From: Cryptomeria japonica
Lineage: Eukaryota; Streptophyta; Pinopsida; Cupressales; Cupressaceae
Direction of reading: 5' to 3'
NCBI RefSeq assembly: GCF_030272615.1
Contig: NC_081411.1
Location: 214,940,654 to 215,004,653, forward strand
DNA length: 64,000 bases
Part shown: one piece after another, positions 45,343 to 57,659 of the stretch
Layout: every line of letters starts with the position of its first letter
Position numbering within the stretch: the first letter of the stretch is position 1
Notes under the pieces: model-generated
Databases searched by the model: none
Told to the model about the DNA's origin: nothing
Seen by the model: only the letters and a program-made list of their open reading frames with translations
Program-made: the position numbers and the translations under genes

Positions 45343-46740
45343 TTGTGTAAGGTGGGTGAATCTCTGGAGAAGGTCGGCTTCCTTCCTGATCAGGGTGCAA
45401 GTGTTGCACCAACCCAACACTTCGAATCCTACTTCTAGACCTATACTAATAGCTTGCAGAGGGAAAAGGAAGAAGGAAATGCAAAAAATGAAAGGAGGTG
45501 ATGCACCAAGATAAGGATGTCTCTCTCCCTACGCTCGAAATGACATAGAATCAATCAAAATACCCTAGAGATGCACAAACTTCAATTGCATGAATGACAC
45601 CAAACGCATGTATGGAGGTTAGGGTTTGTTAAATGTAAAAATGAAAGAAGATTTTCCACAAATAACACTCACAAACAAGTTAACATAGAACATGTGCAAG
45701 AGAAAACCGCAAAACACACACTTATCATGGAGGTAAGTGTTGGTATGGTTGTCGTTGCACCAAAAGGTTGACCTGTCAATGCCCGCTACAACCACCAAAC
45801 ACATAAAATCCACAGGAAGCAGTTAAGCCATGTCACAAACCCACCGTTTGTGCTGCACAAGACCAAGGGCGCACCTTGCAACAATCCCCCCCTCAACGCA
45901 AGCGGGGTTTGAACCTGCGACCCAGCTTTGATACCAATTGTTGGTACGGTTGTCGTTGCACCAAAAGGTCGACCTGTCAATGCCCGCTACAACCACCAGA
46001 CACATAGAATCCACTAGAGGCAGTTAAGCCATGTCGCAAACCCACCGCTTGTGTTGCACAGAACCAAGGGCATACCTCGCGACACTAAGAAGACATACAT
46101 AGCATGCATAAGTTGAAGAGAGGCAAGAATGATGATTTCAATTCATTCTTAGGCCAATGGACAAACTTACACTTGTAGAAATGTAGAAAAATATACAAAT
46201 CCTCAAGAGAAATGAAAGAGAATAAAGTAGCTCAAGGTAGCAAGGAGAGAACCCTTTACAATGAGGCTTAACAACCTATTTATAGCAAACTAGTTGCAGA
46301 GAAGAAACAACCCCCAAAGAAGGGAAATCCTGATTCTGGCGTGTAGAGGAGATTGTCAATCTAGGAAAATGGGAAGTGTTGGATCTAATAGAAGTGTGCG
46401 TGCAAGAAACCAAGCCATACCCTAACAAGGCAATCCCAAGAAGAAAATTACTTATAGAAGGTGAATTGCCTATCAATCCAAGGCTAGAGTACCCAATCTT
46501 GACATGAAACCCATCAAACAAACATATATAGGCATGGCCTTAGACTCCACACAATGGCAACCTACAAAATTCAATAAATGTGCCCCTGTAGCTCCATGAA
46601 TAAAAGTAGACAAGTTGTAGGAGCTGGTCGAGCATTAAGATCCTTGAATACTGATCATGCCATCTAGAAGTGTTGTTGGTCATCGGAGATCAAACGTAGG
46701 GTCTTCAAGAAAATGTTGTTAAAAATGAGGAGTCAAGAAC
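45343..46740. other. Unassigned repetitive DNA around the TRIM
   Basis: Outside the TRIM at 45738-46084 the sequence shows no protein with a known motif. It contains phrases such as GTTGCACCAACCCAAC and AT-rich direct motifs typical of decayed LTR sequence, but no boundaries could be set. Confidence 0.3.
45738..46084 (-). mobile_element. Complete TRIM (miniature LTR retrotransposon), 347 bp
   Basis: Two 146-bp direct repeats (45738-45883 and 45939-46084), each TGTTGGTA...GC-ACA, flank a 55-bp internal domain. On the minus strand the order is LTR, the primer-binding site ATTGGTATCAAAGC (45925-45938, the initiator-Met tRNA type), a short internal stretch, the polypurine tract GAGGGGGGGAT, then the second LTR. 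I count about 16 differences between the LTRs, mostly transitions. The flanks GTAAG and CTAAG are a 5-bp target duplication with one change. It codes for nothing and would depend on proteins of other elements. This is the complete minimal architecture of a TRIM. Confidence 0.92.
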
Positions 46741-46796
46741 CCTAGAGTTCGAAAGACCAAAGGAATGAAAGGGAGGTGAGAGAAGGGTATCAGGTT

Positions 46797-47270
46797 TCAA
46801 GGTTCAGGAAGACAGGCTAACTCTTACCAAAAAGGCAAGGGTTAGACTGATTCCCCAAATCCCGAAATCCAACAAGAAAGGGTTTTCATATTTCGGGGTT
46901 CAAGGAAACAATCTAACACTTACCGAAAGAGTAAGGGTTAAACCACTTCCCCAAATACTGAAATCCTTCAAGGGTTTTCATATTTCGAGGTTTAGGGAAA
47001 TGATCTAATGCTTACCAAAAGAGTAAGGGTTAGACCAATTCCCCAAATCCCGAAATTCGACAAGGGATTTCAGGATTTCGGTGATCGGGAAATGATCTGA
47101 CTCTTACCAAAAGAGTAAGGGTTAGATTGGTTACTCGAATCTCGAAATCCAACAATGGAGTTTTGGATTTTGGGGTTCGGGAAAACGGTTTGACTCTTGC
47201 CAAAAGAGTAAGGGTTGGAATGATTCCCTAAATCTCGAAATCCGACAAGGGAAATTCAGATGAAGAGAAT
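46797..47270 (+). repeat. Minisatellite of about 92 bp, five units
   Basis: Each unit contains GGGAAA-GATCT-A, then CTCTTACCAAAAGAGTAAGG, GTTAGA, TTCCCCAAATCCCGAAATCC and TTTCATATTTCGG. The segment CTCTTACCAAAAGAG is an inverted repeat in most units. Units diverge by roughly 10-20 percent by eye. Confidence 0.85.
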
Positions 47271-48669
47271 GAGATTAACTTGAAAAACAAAATCAATGGA
47301 AATCAGTTTGCAAGTGTTTGGGAGTGTGTTTTTCCCCTTCTCGGCAAAATAAAAGGCAGAAAATGATGAAATGAAACTATTTTTTGTTGGTTTTTGCCTT
47401 TACTCACTGACGAGCAAGTTTTTTCACTAACTCACCGAGTTTTTGGCAAAAAATTCGACGAGTTTTTCTAGCGAGTTAAAGTCGTCAAAACTCGCCAGGG
47501 AAAAATACTCGCGAATTTTTTAGGAGTTTTGCTTGCAAATGAGTCTTGGTGGTTGATCATCAACTTCTGCATAACCTGGGGTTAACTTTTTGTGTGCATG
47601 GGGCTCAAAAGGAGGCTGTCATCACGTCCATAGCATTTATAAACCCTAGGATCAACTATTGTTTCATCAAAATTAGAGCAGTTGAAAAATCGGGTCAAAT
47701 TCATTAAGGGCACAAAAATCGAGCCAAAATATGGGGGTAGCTGAAAAATCTAGGCACTTTGATGCAAAACAGAGGTCACATCGCACTTAGGAGGCCCAAA
47801 AACCTTAAGATTGGTAGTCAAATAGTTGAATTTGGGGCAACTGAAAAAAAAAATTGAAACTTGTTTTGGTTAGCACACAAATTCGTACAGGTTCGTATGA
47901 ATCTACGCACCTGTACTATCATATGGGGCAGTCACAAATCAGGCGCTGGTAAAAATCATGCAGACCTTGCTTTAAAGAAATCATTAAATTTTGCAAAATT
48001 TAAAAAAACTTGGCAGGCGAATTTCAAAAGGGAGGTTAAAAGATTTCTTTTAAAAAGTCAAAAATAAGAAAAGAAAACGTACCTTTCCTATCAGACCTAC
48101 TGCAGCTGACATCAGCAGCTTGGGGCGGGATTCCTCTAAAAAAGGTTCCCCTCTAAATTTAGCAGGGTTCCTCTATTTTTAGCTAGTTTTTTTTCTCTAA
48201 AAACCACCCCTCAATTTTTTACTCATTGCTTCATCATACGGAGTCAAAATCGGGCAAACAAGATATCGTTGGAAAGCTGGTTTCAGCGTTGATCTTATTC
48301 TGCAGGTGGCCTGATCAGATTATGGATCAATTTGCCATTGATCTTGCAGGTGCTTGTGTTGTAAAACTCAACATAGACAACTTAAGAGAAATAATAACTA
48401 AATAACTCAATAATATATTCAAGTTGTGGAAAGCGCCCAAATGATATAAATTTGCAACTCTGATCATACGAAAGTGATATTGAAGACTAGGGAGGATGAT
48501 TGGAGGCAACCAAGTGGCTTTCTAAAAATAACTTGCTCCTCCAAGAAGTTTGGAGAGCACCCAAAAGGTCAGAATCAATTTTGAAAGCATCAAAGGGCCT
48601 AATCTAACTATCTAAACTCAAAACCAAGAACAATTGCTCTACAAGACTGGTCAAAATATTCTCCAAGAA
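47271..48669. other. No gene recognised; GAGTTTTT-rich stretch
   Basis: At 47400-47540 the phrases CTCACCGAGTTTTT, CGACGAGTTTTT and ACTCGCCAGG occur repeatedly, a pattern common in decayed plant repeats. The rest, including a runs-rich interval at 48130-48220, shows no motif, frame or boundary I can support. Confidence 0.4.
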
Positions 48670-48671
48670 CA

Positions 48672-49016
48672 TTGGAGTTCTCTCTAACTAACCAATTAGC
48701 CTCCGGAAGACTTGGAAATTGGCTAAGTGTGCACAAATTGGCTAAGTACCAAAAGAGGACATTACAAAAGATTAGCAGAATTCCTAACGTTTTTCATGTG
48801 TCATGCCTTATAAAAGCCCTCGAACAGCAAGATACTCCATCAGTAGAGCTACCAGCCCTTGATGATGAAGGGAAATTGAATTTGGAACCTAAGGTTATCA
48901 TTGATATAAGGGAGATGAGACTTTGAAATAAGGTCATTCCAAAATATCTAGTGAAGTTGAAGAATTTACCTCTTGAAGACACCACATATCCTAAACGCCT
49001 AGAATTATTATTTTGA
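48672..49016 (+). pseudogene. Chromovirus chromodomain remnant
   Basis: The translation RIPNVFHVSCLIKALEQ, LPALDDEGKLNLEPKVIIDI and then (after a stop near 48925) KVIPKYLVKLKNLPLEDTTY aligns with the chromodomain segment at 2330-2560. It is short and interrupted, and it lacks the family LTR start that should follow. The sequence changes to AT-rich DNA near 49000. It is probably a truncated 3' end of the same chromovirus family. Confidence 0.75.
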
Positions 49017-50640
49017 AAGCGTTTTTAAACACTAATTAATAATAATATAGTGTTTTAATAACAATAATATATTAACATTACTAATTTAGAAATAATAATA
49101 CTCTTTTTCTGGTCGATGCCAAAATATTTCCAATTTCAATCTTGTCAGCTACTTGGAATTCAAATGCAAACAGGTATTTAAGGATCACAAAGGCACAGCT
49201 TTATCTGGTATTTTCCTGAGCTTATCGCTTGTCTGACTTGCACCTCTTCCTAAGACAAAAATCTTGACGTAGAAGCACCTGGGTAGGACAAATCCTCTTC
49301 CTGAAGATTGAGTCTATTGCCAAATTGAATCAATGAAGGATATAATTAGTGTTGTTTTCATTTCCATACTTCAACCACATTGGGAGTCATTGGGGAGTAT
49401 CAAGGAAATCATGGCGCTCAAGGAATCATGGCAGACAAGAGGCTGGAAGTGATGCAGTGCAGATCTCGTGCCACTCACAAGGCACGAACACATTTATTTT
49501 ACCTTATCATGACTGTTGGAAGTCGGCCAAAGATGCAATATCACCGATGACTTGAAGCTACAAGGAGGTAATCAATAGTAAAGACAATATATTACTATCC
49601 TTCAAATTATAATTCATGTTTTTTGGAGCATTTCATCTGTAAGGCATCACTGTATCTGCAACTCTCCAAGTTGCCTATTATAAACTCTGTAATGTCTGCA
49701 ACAGTATGTATTGAACATTTATGAATGTTGACTCTCTAGTTTCAGAAATTCTATATATTGAAGAGATTATTATCTCAGACAGTTTTATTCAATAAAGTAT
49801 GCTGCCAGTCTTTGTCATAACATGTTGGACCATAACAAGATTACACATGATTCCTCTAGATCTACCCTAATATTGAGCTTTCATTGTTGTAATCATGGTG
49901 GCCTCATCTCAAATTCCCATAACCGCATGAATGTTTTGTGAAGTTTGTGTCCATACAACCTTTCCATGCCTTGTGTTATGTTTGAATCCAAAACCAAGTC
50001 TATTATACAACCAAATATGGAGGGAGTCTCACATCTAATAATTTTCAAGTCTAAACCATGTGTTTTGAACTTTTGAACCCTAGTCCCCCTTTGTATTTGA
50101 GCTGAGCAAGGGCTTCTTGTTCAGCGAGGTCTAAATGCTTAAATCTAGTGCATGAAATAGTTGAAGGCTCTATACGTCAATTTACACCCAATGTCTCATC
50201 TCTGATATGTTGAAATATGTGTCTCTAGCAAACTCAACTCTCCCTGCACATTACGCTTGAGAGGACATTTTAAGTTTGGAATAGTCATGTCTCAAGACAA
50301 TGGGGCTTGCATGTGGCAGACTTGAGTTCCCTTATGAAGTCAAGTTTTGATGTCCATAGATGGATCCCAAGTTTTTTATAATAAATTTTTGAGGGTTTAT
50401 TGCATCCAAGGTCAGTTGGCATGTTTTCTTGTATTTCTAGTAGAGTTCATGTGTCTTTTGCAAATGAATTGAACAGTCAATTACGTGTCCATGTTTGTCA
50501 CTGTGTTGGAATCTGATGGTGTTCAAATTATTTATATAATGGAGTGTAGTTGCATTCGCACATTCAGTTGTCAAAAGCTTTTATGGCTGAGAAACTTGGC
50601 AGACCAAACTTTCCTTATATAATATCGTTGAGCAGCATTT
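49017..50640. other. No gene recognised
   Basis: Frames are short and without motifs. TTTTATTCAATAAAGT at 49785-49800 resembles a polyadenylation region of an LTR, but no LTR edges were found. Confidence 0.4.
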
Positions 50641-51497
50641 GAAATTGTCATGCCCCCAATCTGATGTACAACGAACCTGAAGATGTAGTTGTCTTATGGA
50701 TGTAAGACTTCACAATTTCATGAGTTGGAATAGCATACTCTAAAATTCTAAATTGCCTATCATAAAATTGAGCTGTTATGGCACAGAATTAAATCAAACG
50801 ATCAACTCTCTCCTACCATGCAGCAGTTACACTCATCAAAGGGATTAGTTAAAAGGTGAGATCAAAATGATTAGTTTACACAGAAAGGCAGCAGTCAAAC
50901 TACGAAAGGATGCCTCCTCCACAAACATTGCAACCAATGGGGAAGGATCATGACTCTCCAATGCCTGCCGGCGGATATAAGAGATCCTCCCAGCACTAGA
51001 TTAAGGCATCAATCAGACTTAGAGAACAGATCTTCATAAAATCACATCAAAAATACAGGCAGATTATTCAGTAAGGAACTACAGCATCTTGGTATAAATG
51101 TATAGTAGATTTCTTGTGCACATATGAAATAAACATAAATAGATTAATATGCAGATTTATATGTTCTGGATATTTTTAGTGATATGCCGAATACAAATAC
51201 ATAATAGGATTGATATGCAGATTTATATTTAGATATCTATAATGATATAATAAACACAAATATATAATAGACAGATTTTATATGTTTAGATATTCATAGT
51301 GATTATATAAAGAATGGCTGTGAATCTATATCTATATATTGATAATGAACAAGCCTACAATAATTAAACATATTGGAACAGAGAGGAAGAGCAATAAGGA
51401 AGAATGGTGAGAGCTCACTAGGTATGCCACCTCATGAATGGTTAAGGACCACATGAGGCCAAGAGGGACAAAGGTTCTGCTCTTGGGCCTAGGGTTG

Positions 51498-53416
51498 TGT
51501 AATGTCCCCACTTTGAAATAGAATTTAATGGCAAATATTAATAATAAAATTTAAATTTAAAAGAATAAAAATTAAAATGAAAATGAAAATATAAAAAAAT
51601 ATAATTAAATATAATTAAAAAAATTTAACTAAGCTAATGAATGGACAAAAGGCATGAAATGATAAGTTGTGACTCTCCCAAATATGAGGTATAAAAAGGA
51701 GAAGAGAGCCTCATTTGAGAGGGGATAATTTGGGGAATCAGAAGGGCAGAACTGACTTAAATAAGAAGTGCAGATCTGATTGTGAAAGAATGTGTCCCTT
51801 TCAAAGGGCAGAAATAATGAAGAGTTGCACTCTTTCAAAGAGTGCTAATGGTGAAAGGGTGTGTCTCTTGCCAAAGGGCATAGATGATGAAAGGGTGTGA
51901 CCTCTCCCTCACATTGAGAGATATAAAGGAAAGGAATCAAAGCATCCAGTAACATCACCATTGATCAGTTCAGATCAGAACTGTTATTAAGTAAAAGGCA
52001 GTAACATCTTTGTTCTTGGTGGTATGCATAGGAATGTGCTTAATATGTATGCTTAATAAGAAACCTTATAATATTCATACTATCATATCCACCCCCCAGT
52101 ATTCTGGTTAGAGGAGTTTGAATATATTCACATTTTATTATGAGCAACCGATAATGATTGCAATTAAGGGTATCTCTGCCTTAAGGAAGAACAATCTGAT
52201 TGAAGAATGACTAGTTAAATTAGCGATAGGATCCTTAAACAAACAACCAATAATGATTGACACGACTAAACAATAACAATAGAGGGAAAGGTAGAGACCT
52301 TTCAAAGGGCTCGCTGCCACCAAAGTTATGACCATTGGTTGGTGGCCTTCCACCATGAATGGAGGGGAATAAATAGCCTCCAAGCATTTGAAGGAAAAGA
52401 ATGGAGAACCAATCTGCAGAAATAAGAATCGAAGAAGGGAATCGGGTAAGATAGGGAGATTGCCAGCAAGGATTAACAGCAAATAGGATCAGCAACACGT
52501 ATGTGAGGATTCTGATTTAGCATTGCAGAATAACAGCTGATACATACATATCTTAAAGTCATTTATATTGTTCAAACTAAATTGCTACATATGATCCTAA
52601 TTAAGATAGATTTCATTAATACGATATAAAGATGGATAATACCACCAAAATCTGTTTATAATCTGGAATAATACTGTATTTCAATGTAGTGCTGATAATA
52701 TAAGGGACAACATAACAATTATGATGAAATGATGCCAAATAAAGGACTAACGATGATAACTTGAAATATAATGTGATGAATTTAACTTATAAAGCTGATA
52801 ATGAATGTAATTTAAAACCCTTACAAGACTATTATAAAATCATATCAATTGCAAACTCATTTGCTTAATGTACGTGGGACCCTCTTTTAGGTACGACACT
52901 CCATAGTGGATGCCTAACCCCTGCCACATGGAGCCAAGGGGGATGAAGCATCCACTCTTGGGCTTAAGAGAGGAGGTGGTTCTGATGAGGGGGAACGGCG
53001 ATAGGACACCTCACTGGGTACACCACTCCATGATGGATGCTTAACACCTACCACATGGAGCCAAGAGGGATGTAGCATCTGCTCTTGGGCCTAGGGTGGA
53101 GGGTTTCTTGGACACCCTATCCAGCTAGCCTACCCTAGTGCACTAAGAATTAGATAATAAAGATTGGCAACTAACCTACAATCCGATTTTATCTAACAAA
53201 TATAATACTAATGGTAATTAATACATTAAAGAATTGTATCACTCAATCTAATCCATTAGTACATGTTTCAGTTTATAAGTATTACTTCATATGTGTTCTC
53301 TAATTTTGTGTTGCACGAAAACAATATATAAAGGTACTCCCATAAACTTAATTACTCATTTTAGATTTGGGCAAATTTAGGTTAATTTACAATATAACTA
53401 ATTAGGGGACATTACA
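51498..53416 (+). mobile_element. Solo LTR I (chromovirus type)
   Basis: It runs from TGTAATGTCCCC to GGGGACATTACA, a 12-bp perfect inverted terminal repeat, with the perfect duplication GGTTG (51493-51497 and 53417-53421). At 51796-51880 it has three short hairpins around CTTTCAAAG, at 51922 a TATAAAG box, and at 52895-53100 two copies of a block CACTCCAT...CACATGGAGCCAAG...CTCTTGGGC. 1.92 kb in total, non-coding. Confidence 0.92.
51796..51880 (+). repeat. Three short hairpins in LTR I
   Basis: CCCTTTCAAAGGG (51796-51808), GCACTCTTTCAAAGAGTGC (51827-51845) and the imperfect CTCTTGCCAAAGGGC (51864-51878) share the centre CTTTCAAAG. Their outer arms differ but still pair in the first two. Related sequence is present in LTR J near 54700-54800. 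Confidence 0.75.
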
Positions 53417-53501
53417 GGTTGAGTCAAGACACCCTATTCCAACTCTTCCCTACATACCCCATATGGGCTAGTTGTTGGAGGGAAACTAGGTAAGGGTACT
53501 C

Positions 53502-55059
53502 TGTAATGTCCCCTTTTTATAGGCAGTCAATTCCCAAAGGGAAATATACATTACTACCTAGTATATTACATTAATTCGGAGTAGATAATTAAAGTTGTCC
53601 ATAATTCAACTTAATATTGTCATTACTCCAGTCCTAATTCCTAATCCCTTCTCATTCTTAATCCCAGAAGAGGGCATTGGCTTGGGGCCCTTTTATCTTA
53701 GAGTGGATTTACTCTGCCTCTCTCTAACAGCACCCATCTCCCTTGGGGAACAGAATTAGAATTGATTGAGTACTTAGACTGTGAATATATTTGTCTTTCA
53801 ATTATGGTAAATGTATATAAAATTAAGTATGACTGTCATACACATTGCAGTCTATATTGATATTATTAATAATACTACTAAATTCTGCATAAGAATATTA
53901 TCAGGCTTCATATATTAAGCACAACCCTATGTGTTGATGTTCTTATAGCAGCAGGAGATATCTTTCCCCTGGCTGCTAACTTAACTATTATTAATAGTTT
54001 AATTATTTCCTAGTTATCGCCGGCTTATATCTGCGATGTCTTTTATGTGTGCATATATTATTTAGTTTATTTCCTTAACAAATGGTTAAGGATGACTGTC
54101 TTTCGGGCTTCTAAACTAATCGCACCCCTCCGTGTATTGTTGTGTTAATTCATGTGAGATCATGTCTTTTCATTTACCGTGGTTGGGTATTTAGTTCCCT
54201 CGATTGAGAGCTTTAGGACATGGTCAATGAATGATATGCCTTGGTGATACGTATGAAACAAATTGATACGTCTGCTGTGTGGTTCGTGTAATACATGATG
54301 TGCACTTATATATTATCTATGTGAAATTCGTGTGTATAACATATAGCTGTACAATTGCGTTGATCTGAGGATCATACGTTGTATACATTCAATCAGAAAA
54401 CTCAAGCAATCTAACCGATCCAATTGGAGAAAATCTAGCGATAGAGAAAGGAATTGATATCTTAAAGTATCAATACATTGCTTCAGATTAATTCAAATCA
54501 AAGAAATTTTAATTCTGTACTTCTGCCTATACAATTCTGATCCAAACTTACCACCATGCATACCACCAAGAACAAAAATGTTACTGCCTATAGCCTAATA
54601 ACAGTTCTGATCTGATCTGATTGATGGTGATGATATTGGATGCTTTTGATTCCTTCCCTTTATATCTCTCCATGTGAAGGAGAGATCACACCCCTTCATC
54701 ATGTATGTCCTTTGGCAAGAGACACACCCTTTCACCATTAGTACCCTTTGAAAGAGTGCAAATCTTCATTATTTCTCCTCTTTGAAAGGGACACAACCTT
54801 TCACAATCAGATCTGCACTTCTTATTTAAATCAGATCTGCTCTTTTGATTTTCAAATTATCCCCCCTCAAATGAGGTTCTTTTCTCCCTTTTCTATCTCA
54901 TGTTTGAGGGAGTCACAACTTTTCATTTTATGTCTTTTGACCATTTATTAACTTAATTAAATTTTAATTATATTCTTTTATATATAATTTAATTTTTAAT
55001 ATTTTAATTTTATTATTACTATTTATTATTAAATTCTATTTCAAAGTGGGGACATTACA
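53502..55059 (-). mobile_element. Solo LTR J (chromovirus type), inverted relative to I
   Basis: Bounded by the same 12-bp termini, with the perfect duplication TACTC (53497-53501 and 55060-55064). Its right half is the reverse complement of the left half of LTR I (for example the promoter region 54600-55059 against 51498-52010), so the two form a large inverted pair about 1.5 kb apart. The TATA box is near 54660 on the minus strand. 1.56 kb, non-coding. Confidence 0.92.
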
Positions 55060-55492
55060 TACTCAAACATAAGAGGAGAGAAGAATGGTATGATGGAGGA
55101 AAACAGCATACAAGTTCCGCTAGATACACCACCTCATGAGCATGGGTAAACCCACATGAGGTCAAGGGGGGTAGAATTCCGCCTTTAGGCCTAGGGCCGG
55201 GGATAAGTAGGGCACCACATCATCCCCTCTCTCCACCTCCATTATTATTGAGCCCTTAAGATCAAATAGATTCATGTGTATAAGTGTATTTCTCTTTAAC
55301 CCTAAAGTGGATATATTATATCAATAATGTCTATATTATCATCTAATCTGATTGCAGGTTTCCAAGGCAAGTTTATCTCATCCTAATTTTGGGTAAGGAT
55401 TATATTTCTAACTAGATTGTGTTCTCTTTATGTAGATTTTGTGAAATTAGGGCTGATTACAGGATAATCCAAAAAGGGGACATTACAGAAAT

Positions 55493-57540
55493 CTGGGCTC
55501 ATTTGTCTTGTACGTGTTTGCTTAGGGAAAACAAGCAATTGGCATGTAACATCTGCCTAAATCAAGTTTATTAGTTGGTCAGACCAATAGTAACACCATG
55601 ATGATGTATAGCTCAGCGGTACTAGCAAAAATAAGTATGCCATGTGGTCTCTAAATCAGCAACGATATTGGGTTTGATATCCTATTTTTATTAGTCGAAT
55701 TTCACCTTTGACCATTGAACTGAGTGTTTGCAAATAATTCATAAGAATATAAAATAGGCAAAAAAAATTGCTCGATCATAAATGCAGTCCAATTTAAAGT
55801 TTATTGCAATGAAACTATATCAAGGAAAACATAGATGTCCTGCCCAGTATACACCTCCATCTCATGTGTTCGGAATATTCTTTATTCTTAATAATATGCA
55901 TAATGGGTGATTAGTATTTGGGTTATTTTGTTGGACCCCTACCAATGAGTGGGTAGTCATGATGGACAGGCTCCCATGATCCTAAAGCAATAACTACTTA
56001 GTTGTTTGTGTATTTTATAATATTGATTCGTGTAGGAGAGATAGAGTTAAACCATTAGATAATTGAAAGCAACAAAGTAACTACGAATCTTATTGATTAT
56101 TTTATTTCTGGGGTCCAACTCCTTAATTGTAGTCTTTCATGGAAAATGAATGTTAACAGATACTTCAATTGGTAGGAAATATAAAATTTAATCTCTAAGA
56201 GGCTTCAGATATTTATCTATGTCCAATGTAAATTTATCAGTTGGTAAATCTAATTACTGTTGTCCATATTTTGATGATTGGTGAGGCTTTGTGCTCCAGC
56301 ATTAAGCTTATGCCTATAAAATTACTACGATTGCCCAAACTCAAAGCTAGGGCATGGACAATTTTCCAACAGGATCATGGGAAGCCCACTGGCAATCTTG
56401 AAATAAAATATGAAAATTACGTAGTGGAGACATTTTCCGGTAAGGTCATGTAAAGGTCACTGGCAATAGGTCAATGGCCTCGAAATATAATCTGCATTCA
56501 AAATTAGTAACTACCCAGTTCCGGGATCTCAGGCAAAACAATGCGTACATTAAAGTATCAATAATGTTGGAAGATTAAAAAACATAACTCTGTTCTGATT
56601 ACCACCAATAGCAAGAACATTGCTAGGATATATCTACTCATACACAGGCATTCGCAATATTGAGATCTTCTCTTCATTTTTCTTTCTTAATAAAGACTTT
56701 GGGAGAGTCGTTATTGAGCAATTTGATTTTCAGTGTGATATACATATAGCAGGACCTCTTCACAAATGTAAATTCTTACGATGGCGCAAAGAAAGGAAAG
56801 GATGAAAACAAAATCACCTGAATTGAATAACACTCCATGCAATGAAACTAAAATTGGAAATAAAGCTTCTCATTTAAAAAAGGGTAAAAGAACCTCCAGC
56901 TTCCCTACCTGTGGTGCAGAATCAGCATCTGCTTTAATAATTGCAGTGCTCTCTCAAAACGCAATGCAAATCTCACATCTTCCGAGCTTCCGCACATTTG
57001 ATAAGGTAACCTTTCACTGCGTGCACTGTCTACATGCACTCTGATCTTGTGGCTGCCCATCTATCGTCAATAGTGTTCTGGCATTTTCTATTTCCCCCTA
57101 TCTGCATTGCAAATCCAAAAATCCAAAATCAATTAATTCTAATCTTATATTTTTTCTGCTTTCATTCATTTTACTTTGTGGACTTTTGTACATTTGCATC
57201 TGATTCAATGTTAACAGATGTTAAGCATAGCACAGCAAAGCCATTTTTAGGATACAGACCAATTTATGCTTCCCCTGCACGTGGTCTGTTCTTTTTCCCT
57301 GAAATGCTATTAATCAACCATATAAATTTGCTACCATTCTCAAACAAGTCCCATCAGCAATTACCTCTTGACATAAAAGAAGTTTATTTCCAGGCCGCTT
57401 CACGATTTTATGTCCGTTGATGCTTTTTTACCTGCCGTTTTTTTGTTTTTTTGCCCACAACTCTGGAACACGCGCATATCCGTTTCTTGTTCTACTGCTT
57501 CCTCAATTGCCCACGCTTTTTTCGCTTTTTTTTCTAAATC
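55493..57540. other. No gene recognised
   Basis: Several short frames occur (for example 57034-57420, 128 codons) but none has a known motif, and composition does not suggest coding. A minus-strand piece near 56910-56960 reads ESTAIIKADADSAPQ followed by GTAGGG, which could be an exon with a donor site, but nothing else supports a gene. Confidence 0.3.
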
Positions 57541-57659
57541 TTATTTTAAAATTTTAATTTGGATTTTTTATATTTCTCATTTATAAATATAATTTAAAAT
57601 AGTTAGTTATCTATTTAGAATTTTTTAAATTTTATTTTTTTATTTTTAATATTATAATA

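Larger units (their letters stand above)
50646..55487 (+). mobile_element. Solo LTR H (chromovirus type), interrupted by two solo LTRs
   Basis: The left edge TGTCATGCCCCC is a two-base variant of TGTAATGTCCCC and the right edge is GGGGACATTACA. The flanks GAAAT (50641-50645 and 55488-55492) are a perfect duplication. Removing I and J leaves about 1.36 kb. Its 3' end (GATTTTGTGAAATTAGGG...) resembles that of LTR I, which suggests plus orientation. It shares the block CACCTCATG...CACATGAGG-CAAG...GGCCTAGGG with LTR I. There is no coding content. Confidence 0.8.

Noticed and set aside
45884-45938. Possible tRNA gene next to the initiator-tRNA-like sequence
   Set aside because: There is a T-arm-like B box, but no A box, no acceptor stem and only 55 bp. 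It fits the TRIM internal domain.
56900-56970. Possible minus-strand exon ending at a GTAGGG donor
   Set aside because: Only about 15 plausible codons, no neighbouring exon, and no acceptor I could defend.
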